Of a stretch of DNA of 64,000 nucleotides, positions 57,192 to 64,000 are shown in pieces (position 1 is the first letter of the stretch; every line of letters starts with the position of its first letter). The notes beneath the pieces are model-generated. The model had not been told where the DNA came from, did no database searches, and saw only the letters and a list, made by a program, of their open reading frames with translations. Source of the stretch: Azospirillum formosense (GTDB lineage Bacteria; Pseudomonadota; Alphaproteobacteria; Azospirillales; Azospirillaceae). The stretch covers positions 1,643,125 through 1,707,124 of the forward strand of contig NZ_CP159403.1 of the NCBI RefSeq assembly GCF_040500525.1. Direction: 5' to 3'. Both the position numbers and the translations under genes were made by a program.

Positions 57192-57206
57192 TGGCACATC
57201 ATTTGC
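57192..57206 (+). promoter_or_regulatory. Sigma-54 promoter of the chemoreceptor gene
   Basis: TGGCACATCATTTGC is a full match to TGGCAC-N5-TTGC, preceded by a T-run. The expected start is near 57218, giving a leader of about 115 nt. This ties the receptor to RpoN-dependent control. Confidence 0.85.
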
Positions 57207-57332
57207 GTGGAATGGCAAAATCTCCGCGGCAGGGTCAACGGCAACCATTATCCCTTGGTTGTTCTTGTGTGGCTCGAATGCCGATAAGTCGCATGGCGCG
57301 GAGATGGAGAAAACGTCCCAAGCAGGTGGTCC

Positions 57333-60299
57333 ATGCGCATCAACGAGCCGATTACCAACACCGAGGTCGAGTTGCAGGAGGGGGTGCCGTTGGTGTCGCG
57401 CACCGACCCCAACGGCCGGATCACGTTTGTCAACAAAGCCTTTGTCGAGATCAGCGGCTTTGATGAAAAGGAGCTGATTGGCGCTCCCCACAACATCGTC
57501 CGCCATCCCCACATGCCCAAGGAGGCCTTCGCCAATCTCTGGGCCACGATCAAGTCCGGCCGGCCCTGGGAAGGTCTGGTGAAGAACCGGACGAAGGACG
57601 GCGGCTTTTATTGGGTCCGCGCCAACGTCACCCCGGTCGTGGAGAACGGACAGGTCACCGGCTACATCTCCATACGCTCCAAGCCGAGCCGGGCAGAGAT
57701 CGCCGAGACCGAGGCCGCCTACGCCGCCATCCGCGAGGAGCGGGCGTCACGGCTGGAACTGCACGAGGGCGCCCTGGTTCGCCGGGGATTCGGGCCGCGG
57801 CTGGCGGACAGGACCCGCAGCATCGCCGGGCGTCTGACGCTGCTCGTCGGGATGCTGGTTCTCATCATCGCGTTCGCGGGCGGCATCGGGCTGTACGGCA
57901 TGGAGGGTTCCAACGCCGCCCTGAAGACGGTCTACGAGGACCGCACGGTGCCGGCGGTTCAGCTCGGCGACATCCTGGACCTGATGCGCGACGATATCCA
58001 GGAAACCACCCTGCTCGTCATCGACGCGCGCGACGGCAGCGACGCCAAGGTGGTCGAGGAACGGATGCGCCGCATCCTCGCCAACAAGGAACGCGTCGAC
58101 ACGCTCTGGAAGGAATATCTGGCGACTTATCTGACCCCAGAGGAGAAGCGGTTGGCCGACCGGTTCCAGGAGCGGCGCGGCGTTTTCGTGCGCGAGGCTC
58201 TGCTGCCCGCCCTGGAGATGGCGAAAACCGGAGACGCCCTGCGGCTGGAGTCTCATCTGGGCGCGAAGCTTCTCCCGTCGTTCCGTGCCGCCGCCGAGGT
58301 CAACCGCGAACTGCTCGCCCTCCAGATCCGCGTCGCGAAGGAAGAGTATGATGGTGCCGTGTCCGCCCTGAACCGGAACGTCACCGACATCCTGCTCATG
58401 ATCGTTGCCGGAACGATCGCCGCGGTCACCATGGGCGTGCTGCTGTTGAGAGCCATGCGCCGCCCCCTGCGCCTTCTCGAGGAGAGCTTCGAGCGGATCG
58501 CGCGCAATGACTTCATCACGCCCGTCCCCTTCTCCGGCGTGGCGGAGTTCCATCGGATCGGTTCGGAATTGCGGGCCATGAAGGCCAAGGTCGCCTACGG
58601 CCTGCATGAACGGCAGGAGATGGAGGAGCGCGGCAAGGCGGCCACGCGGTCCGCGCTTCTGGAAACCTGCATGGCCATCGAAAGCGATCTCGACGCCACC
58701 TGGATCAGGGTCGAGCAGGCCGCCCAGCGCGCCGACGACGGCATCGGCAACCTGATGGCGGCGCTGAGCGTGGTGGGCGAGAACACGGTCGTCGTGGCAA
58801 CCGCGTCGGAGCAGGCGAGCACCAACGCCTCGGGCGTCGCCGCCGCGACGGAGGAGTTGACCGCCGCCGGCCGCGAGATCGCCCGCCAGGCGGTGCGGTC
58901 CAGCGAGGTGGCCCAGCGCGCCGTCCGTCGCGCGCGCGACTCCGCCGAGGCCATCACCCGGATGGAGGTGGCGACCGAGGAAATCGGCAAGGTCGCCAAG
59001 CTGATCAACGACATCGCCGGGCAGACCAACCTGCTGGCCCTGAACGCCACCATCGAGGCGGCCCGCGCGGGTGAAGCCGGCAAGGGATTCGCCGTGGTGG
59101 CCGGCGAGGTCAAGTCGCTCGCCGGACAGACGGCGCGCGCCACCGGCGACATCGCCCGGCAGATCGCCCAATTGCAGCAGGCGGTGGAAGGCAGCGTCTC
59201 CTCCATCCAGATGGTGATCCGCGTGATCGAGGAGATCGACGAGGCCGCCACCGCCACCGCCGCCGCGGTCGAGGAGCAGGCCGCCGCCAACGCCGAGATC
59301 GGGCGCAACGCCGCCGGTTCGGCCCAGGGCGCCTCCCGGCTGTCGTCCAGCGTCCTGCGCATCCGCGATCAGGCGGACGAGATCAACGGCACCGCCACCG
59401 ATGTCAGCCGGCGCATGACGGACACCCGCACCGCCGTCTCCGACCTGAAACGCCGTCTGGTCATTGCGCTGCGCCAGTCGGTGGCCGGTGACCGCCGCAT
59501 CTCCGACCGCATTCCGTGCGATGTCCCGGTGTCGGTGAGCATCGCCGGCTCGCCGCATGCCACCACCATGCTCGACCTGTCTCTGAACGGCATGCTGATC
59601 GATCCGGGGCCGCTGCCGACCCTGCCCGAGCAGAGGCGCGTCGGTGTGTCGATTCACAACGTCGGCGAGGTGCCCTGCGTCGTCGCCGGCGCCAGCGACC
59701 TCGGTCTGCACCTCGCCTTCGAAAGCCAAGACTCGGCGCTGGCCGGGCGGTTGGAAGTCTTTTACGACGCGCTGGTGGCCAATGACGCGCGTTTCATCGA
59801 AAAGGCGCAAGAGACCGCGGAGGCGATGTCGCGGGCGTTCGAAAACAGCGTGAATCGCGGCGAGATCAGTGAGGAGGATCTGTTCTCCACCGATCTGGTC
59901 ACCATTCCCGGCAGCGAGCCGGAGCAGTTCACCGCCCCCTTCCTGGCGCTGACCGACCGGCTGTTCCCGGCCGTGCAGGAACCGGTTTTGGCCTTCGATC
60001 AGAGGGTGCAGTTCTGCGCCGCGGTCAACACGATCGGCTATCTGCCAACGCACAACACCCGCTACTCGCAGGCGCAGCGGCCGGGCGACACCGTCTGGAA
60101 CACGGCCAACTGCCGCAACCGGCGAATCTTCGCCGACCGGGCCGGGTTGAGCGCGGCGCGGAACACGCGGCCGTTCCTGCTGCAGGCCTACCACCGCGAC
60201 ATGGGCGGCGGGCAGATCGTGCGCCTCAAGGAGGTGGACGCCCCGATCATCGTGCGCGGGCGCCACTGGGGCGGCCTGCGCCTCGCCTACAAGGCGTGA
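57333..60299 (+). CDS. Aer-like chemoreceptor with PAS, PilZ and extra C-terminal domain
   Basis: A 988-residue methyl-accepting protein. PAS domain about 20-115 (SRTDPNGRITFVNKAFVEIS, NIVRHPHMPKEAF, Aer-like). Membrane helices lie at about 164-188 and 352-373, flanking a 4-helix sensor. HAMP is at about 374-425, and the signalling domain at about 450-705 with the hairpin NLLALNATIEAARAGEAGKG. PilZ is at about 717-812 with RISDR and DLSLNG, both c-di-GMP motifs. A last domain of about 170 residues has NTIGYLPTHN and RDMGGGQIVRLKEVDAPI, recalling a Cache-like sensor. Energy or redox taxis tuned by c-di-GMP is inferred. Confidence 0.85.
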   Translation: MRINEPITNTEVELQEGVPLVSRTDPNGRITFVNKAFVEISGFDEKELIGAPHNIVRHPHMPKEAFANLWATIKSGRPWEGLVKNRTKDGGFYWVRANVTPVVENGQVTGYISIRSKPSRAEIAETEAAYAAIREERASRLELHEGALVRRGFGPRLADRTRSIAGRLTLLVGMLVLIIAFAGGIGLYGMEGSNAALKTVYEDRTVPAVQLGDILDLMRDDIQETTLLVIDARDGSDAKVVEERMRRILANKERVDTLWKEYLATYLTPEEKRLADRFQERRGVFVREALLPALEMAKTGDALRLESHLGAKLLPSFRAAAEVNRELLALQIRVAKEEYDGAVSALNRNVTDILLMIVAGTIAAVTMGVLLLRAMRRPLRLLEESFERIARNDFITPVPFSGVAEFHRIGSELRAMKAKVAYGLHERQEMEERGKAATRSALLETCMAIESDLDATWIRVEQAAQRADDGIGNLMAALSVVGENTVVVATASEQASTNASGVAAATEELTAAGREIARQAVRSSEVAQRAVRRARDSAEAITRMEVATEEIGKVAKLINDIAGQTNLLALNATIEAARAGEAGKGFAVVAGEVKSLAGQTARATGDIARQIAQLQQAVEGSVSSIQMVIRVIEEIDEAATATAAAVEEQAAANAEIGRNAAGSAQGASRLSSSVLRIRDQADEINGTATDVSRRMTDTRTAVSDLKRRLVIALRQSVAGDRRISDRIPCDVPVSVSIAGSPHATTMLDLSLNGMLIDPGPLPTLPEQRRVGVSIHNVGEVPCVVAGASDLGLHLAFESQDSALAGRLEVFYDALVANDARFIEKAQETAEAMSRAFENSVNRGEISEEDLFSTDLVTIPGSEPEQFTAPFLALTDRLFPAVQEPVLAFDQRVQFCAAVNTIGYLPTHNTRYSQAQRPGDTVWNTANCRNRRIFADRAGLSAARNTRPFLLQAYHRDMGGGQIVRLKEVDAPIIVRGRHWGGLRLAYKA

Positions 60300-60370
60300 C
60301 TCGGCACGACGCCGTCCCGAGGCGCAATTCTTGCTGACGGCGTCGGTCGTGACCGGGCAGAGTGGAAGCG

Positions 60371-60387
60371 TTTCAAATTCAGCGTTG
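60371..60387 (+). repeat. Iteron-like copy upstream of mug
   Basis: TTTCAAATTCAGCGTTG, same core as the origin iterons, in the gap between the chemoreceptor and mug genes. Confidence 0.7.
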
Positions 60388-60417
60388 CCGGACGCCGCTT
60401 TCCACTGTTGACGCAGC

Positions 60418-60954
60418 ATGACCGATTCCGAAGGCCCGATCCCCGACATCATCGCCCCCGGCCTGGACGCGTTGTTCGTCGGCTTCAACCCCGGAACACG
60501 TTCCGGCCGGCTTGGCCACAATTACGCGGGGCCGGGCAACCAGTTCTGGAAACTGCTGGCGGAGGCCGGCCTGACGCCGCGCCTTCTGCGTCCGGAGGAG
60601 GACCGGCTGCTGCCGGACTTCGGGCTGGGCTCCACCAACCTCGTGGCGCGGGCGACGCCGAGCGCCGCCGATCTCAGCCGGGCCGAGCTGCGCGGCGGCG
60701 TGCCGCGGCTGCGCGCCCTGGTCGCGGAGTTCCGGCCGCGGGTGATCGCCTACACGGGGAAGGGGGTCTATCTCGCCGCCGCGGATCGCGTCCGCGCGGA
60801 GTGGGGTGTGCAGCCGGACAGCCTGTTCGGTGGTCCGGTGGACGTCGTGCTGCCCTCGCCCAGCGGGCTCGCCCGCCTGCCCTTCGCGGAAAAGCTGCGC
60901 TGGTTCCGCGAGGTCCGGCGGGTCATCGACGCTGAAGTTGACACCCGCCGCTGA
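60418..60954 (+). CDS. mug: Mug-type mismatch-specific uracil/thymine DNA glycosylase
   Basis: A 178-residue enzyme of uracil-DNA glycosylase family 2, removing U or T opposite G. Motifs are FVGFNPGTRSG (about 20-30, with the catalytic Asn), YAGPGNQFWKLL, GLGSTNLVARAT and the intercalation loop VLPSPSGLARL near 143-153. Its 3' end overlaps an inverted iteron-like sequence (60927-60944) and a terminator hairpin. Confidence 0.9.
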   Translation: MTDSEGPIPDIIAPGLDALFVGFNPGTRSGRLGHNYAGPGNQFWKLLAEAGLTPRLLRPEEDRLLPDFGLGSTNLVARATPSAADLSRAELRGGVPRLRALVAEFRPRVIAYTGKGVYLAAADRVRAEWGVQPDSLFGGPVDVVLPSPSGLARLPFAEKLRWFREVRRVIDAEVDTRR

Positions 60955-60968
60955 CGTCAGCGGGTGTC
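60940..60968. terminator. Hairpin between mug and parB
   Basis: A 9-bp stem GACACCCGC/GCGGGTGTC around an 11-nt centre, between the convergent 3' ends. The iteron-like copy TTACAAATTCAGCGTTG follows at 60971-60987. Confidence 0.6.
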
Positions 60969-60994
60969 CGTTACAAATTCAGCGTTGCTGACGG

Positions 60995-61865
60995 TCAGGC
61001 CAGCAGCTCATCGAGAAGGGCGTGGAGGCGGCGCAGCTCCTGCCATTGCGCCTCGCTGAGCTGCTTGCGGTGCGCCCGCAGCTCGCCGGCGTCGACGGCG
61101 GAAAAGTCCTTGGCGATGCGCTGGACGGCGGAGACGAACCGCACCGCCGGGGCCGGCTGAACCCGCGCCGACGCCCCGGAATCCGGCTCGCCGCCGCCCA
61201 TCTGGGCGCGCTTGGCCTCGCGCAGCGCCTTGACGGTGCCGCCGTCCTTGATGGTGTCCCACAGCTTCCTCTGCAGGACCGGATCGTCCACCGCGGCGAT
61301 CTCCGTCAGGATGCTTTTCGGGACGGAGCGGTGGCGTGTTTCAAATTCAGCGACGATGTCGGCGGGCAGACGCAGGAGGGACAGGGTGCGCGTCACCTCC
61401 GCCTGGCTGCGCCCGATCACCTGCCCCAGCGCCTCGTGCGTGTAGTCGTGCCGCTCGATCAGCCGGGCGAAGGCGCGGGCCAGTTCCATGGCGTCGAGGT
61501 CGACGCGCTGGATGTTCTCGATCAACGCCAGCTCGTCGGGGTCGCCGTCGGTGACGATGGCGAAGATGGTCTGGCGCCCGGCCAGCCCGCAGGCGCGCAG
61601 GCGCCGCTCACCGGCGATCAGCCGGTAGTCCCCATCGCCGAGATCCTGCACGAGGACCGGCTGCTTCAGCCCGTGGCGGGCGATGGAGTTGGCCAGCTCC
61701 TGCAGCGACTGGTCGTCGAAATGGCGGCGCGGCTGGTCCGGATTGGGGTGCACCCGGTCGAGATCGACCTCGATCAGCCGCGGGAAGTCGGCGGACAGCC
61801 CGAACAGCGCGTCCCCGCCGCGCTGCGCCGCCTTGTCGAAAATGCGGGTGCTGGTCCGTTCGAGT

Positions 61866-61876
<11 letters not shown>
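60995..61876 (-). CDS. parB: Chromosome/plasmid partition protein ParB
   Basis: A 293-residue centromere-binding protein. The N-terminal ParB/Spo0J domain has VHPNPDQPRRHFDDQSLQEL and the CTP-binding motif GERRLRACG, followed by ENIQRVDLDAMELA. The helix-turn-helix is at about 140-175 (YTHEALGQVIGRSQAEVTRT). The C-terminal dimer domain has LSEAQWQELRRLHALLDELL. An iteron-like sequence is inside the gene (61339-61355, coding AEFET). Its start overlaps the parA end by 11 bp. Confidence 0.93.
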
Positions 61877-62885
<1,009 letters not shown>

Positions 62886-62929
62886 CGGGCCTCCGGCTTT
62901 CCCTGTGTGTGGCCCTTTCTCGCAAAATG

Positions 62930-62977
62930 TGACGCAACTGGTCAAGCCGGAGCGCGCCAAATTGCGTCAAATGGCGC
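62930..62977. promoter_or_regulatory. Probable parAB operator
   Basis: TGACGCAA (62930-62937) and TTGCGTCA (62962-62969) are inverted copies, and GCGCCA/TGGCGC (62954-62959, 62972-62977) forms a second inverted pair around the latter. They lie 45-92 bp upstream of parA, suited to autoregulation by its helix-turn-helix. Confidence 0.5.
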
Positions 62978-62990
62978 GGAGAGCGTGGGT

Positions 62991-63006
62991 CATGCGACGT
63001 CGTATG
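62991..63006. promoter_or_regulatory. Palindrome CATGCGACGTCGTATG upstream of parA
   Basis: Near-perfect palindrome (one mismatched pair) matching the perfect one at 40226-40243 in 15 of 16 positions. Candidate centromere (parS) or regulator site. Confidence 0.5.
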
Positions 63007-63112
63007 GGACTATGGTCATAGAAAAGCGGGAGTTTTTCCGGCCGCCGCACACGGCGGAAAACCGTTCCGGAGGCGAATCGACCGGGACCCCGTCAAGCCT
63101 ATTTTCCAAAGC

Positions 63113-63916
63113 GTTACCAATTCAGCGTTGGCCGGCGGGAGTGGTTTCGATTCGGGCCTTGAATCGCCTGGATTCTGTTGTTTCAAATTCAGCGTCGGTC
63201 TCCGATTCGCTGGTTTCCCTGGGCGTTGCAAGATCTGCGCGAGACTCGACGAGTCGGCTAAGCCCTGGAAAGCCTTGGGTTTCCGAGTCGAATGTTACCA
63301 ATTCAGCGTCGGACGCGAGTCGTCTTTGTATCAAATTCAGCGTCGGAGCCGGTTGACAGTTGACGGTTTCGGTCGGGAGGCTTCGATCCGCGCCGATGCT
63401 CGCCGTGGTGGAGGATCGGGGACCGGATCACCCTCGAATGCCCGGTTGGCGATTCTCCGACCCCTGCGACGTTGCGTTTTCAGCGAAGGGGGTCGCGCCA
63501 GCACCCGCGCAACCGGTCTAACCGGAGAATCCTATAGGGACTCATATAGGACATGGTTGCGAGTTCAGCGTGGATAACCGCCTTTCGTGACTCGTCTTCA
63601 GCGTGGATGAGCGAGTCCCCGTTGCGACTTCGGCGTCCCCGCCGTTGCGGAGTCAGCGAGCCGATCCGGCCCGTTTCGCCCGCCGCGATTCCAACTCAGC
63701 GTGGAAAAGCCGCTCCGGCTGTGGACAAGCGGCCCTCCGAGGCCGGGCGCTCCTCCGGCGACGCTGATTTTGAAACGCTGGCTTGGCGGTGGGCGGCGGT
63801 GGGCGGCTGTGGGCCGTGGCGGTGGGCGACCGGGATCGGGCCGCTGGGGAGGGCGGACGGCCGCTTCGCTGAAGTTGAGTCGGAATCTGCAGCTTCCGTT
63901 GCAACTTCAGCGATTC
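63113..63916. other. Replication origin region with iteron array and DnaA box
   Basis: About 800 bp without a plausible gene. Direct iterons with core CAAATTCAGCG or CCAATTCAGCG lie at 63113, 63179, 63293 and 63326. A second, looser set with GTTGC-N3-TTCAGCG lies at 63471, 63556, 63591, 63621, 63644, 63685 and 63898, and inverted copies at 63761-63777 and 63864-63882. TTGTCCACA (minus strand, 63720-63728) fits the DnaA consensus. A less GC-rich patch with TATAGG repeats lies at 63532-63550. With parAB beside it, this is very probably the replicon origin; the initiator gene should lie to the right. Confidence 0.8.
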
Positions 63917-63973
63917 GTGGGATGGACGCGCTTCACAGCCACCACATTTTGTGTTTTCTGAAATGACAGGAAC

Positions 63974-64000
63974 GTGACCGAACGAGGCCGGAGGGGTCCC
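63974..64000 (+). CDS. Possible start of the replication initiator gene (cut by window edge)
   Basis: GTG at 63974 with CAGGAA upstream opens a frame that stays open to the right edge, only nine codons. Its place right after the iterons is where a Rep gene would be expected. Nothing in the nine codons identifies it. Confidence 0.2.

Larger units (their letters stand above)
56781..57332. other. Intergenic region upstream of the chemoreceptor
   Basis: About 550 bp without a supported gene. It holds a sigma-54 promoter at 57192-57206 and an 18-bp inverted repeat at 57140-57157. The region is more AT-rich than its neighbours, as expected for regulatory DNA. Confidence 0.6.

Noticed and set aside
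63361..63966. Several open frames in the iteron region
   Set aside because: They carry the repeats in all frames, have no ribosome sites and give low-complexity protein; the region reads as origin DNA.

Overview
The window is high-GC DNA with tight, often overlapping gene starts, typical of an alphaproteobacterium. Its gene set (quinol-linked formate dehydrogenase, assimilatory nitrate and nitrite genes with sigma-54 promoters, a PilZ chemoreceptor, a SHP/DHC cytochrome operon) and a recurring GC-rich palindromic element suggest Azospirillum or a close relative in the Rhodospirillales. The right end carries parA, parB and an array of iterons with a DnaA-box match, so this is probably one end of a linearised secondary replicon (chromid or megaplasmid). 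The genus is an inference from gene content, not a database match.

Layout. 1-2660: a response regulator cut by the window edge, a PepSY protein, and a divergent cytochrome operon (small protein, b561, SHP, diheme DHC) with a two-sided operator between them. 2782-8821: a six-gene operon behind a TPP riboswitch: LuxE-like and LuxC-like enzymes, an NMT1/THI5-type ABC transporter and an SDR. This is the most novel system in the window. 9167-12196: a two-domain glycosyltransferase and an M20 hydrolase. 12272-19865: formate dehydrogenase with its maturation genes, including one frameshifted gene. 19973-23964: nadABC behind a double palindromic operator. 24128-25557: UDP-galactopyranose mutase and a small coupled membrane protein. 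25714-31695: GMP reductase and purine breakdown (M20, allC, uraD, uraH, puuD), followed by LysR and LacI regulators. 34090-44646: uvrC, small proteins, a DUF882 protein, a membrane TPR protein, a YgiQ radical-SAM protein and an NlpC/P60 protein.

44569-56780: nitrate assimilation. One arm (nirB-nirD-nasA-cobA, minus strand) and one divergent arm (nrtA-nrtB-fused nrtCD-nasT, plus strand) each start from a sigma-54 promoter. Each promoter is followed almost at once by hairpins with the hexaloop rule of ANTAR target RNAs. In the nirB leader the second hairpin overlaps a textbook intrinsic terminator. NasT, encoded at the end of the transporter operon, is the obvious antiterminator.

56781-64000: a sigma-54-driven chemoreceptor with PAS, PilZ and an extra C-terminal domain, a Mug-type DNA glycosylase, parB, parA, then about 800 bp of non-coding iteron DNA. 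Iteron-like copies also lie inside parB, at the 3' end of mug and inside nasA.

The GC-rich palindromic element occurs about ten times, mostly between genes. In two places it has become coding sequence: the N-terminus of the nitrate reductase and the C-terminus of the DUF3306 protein.
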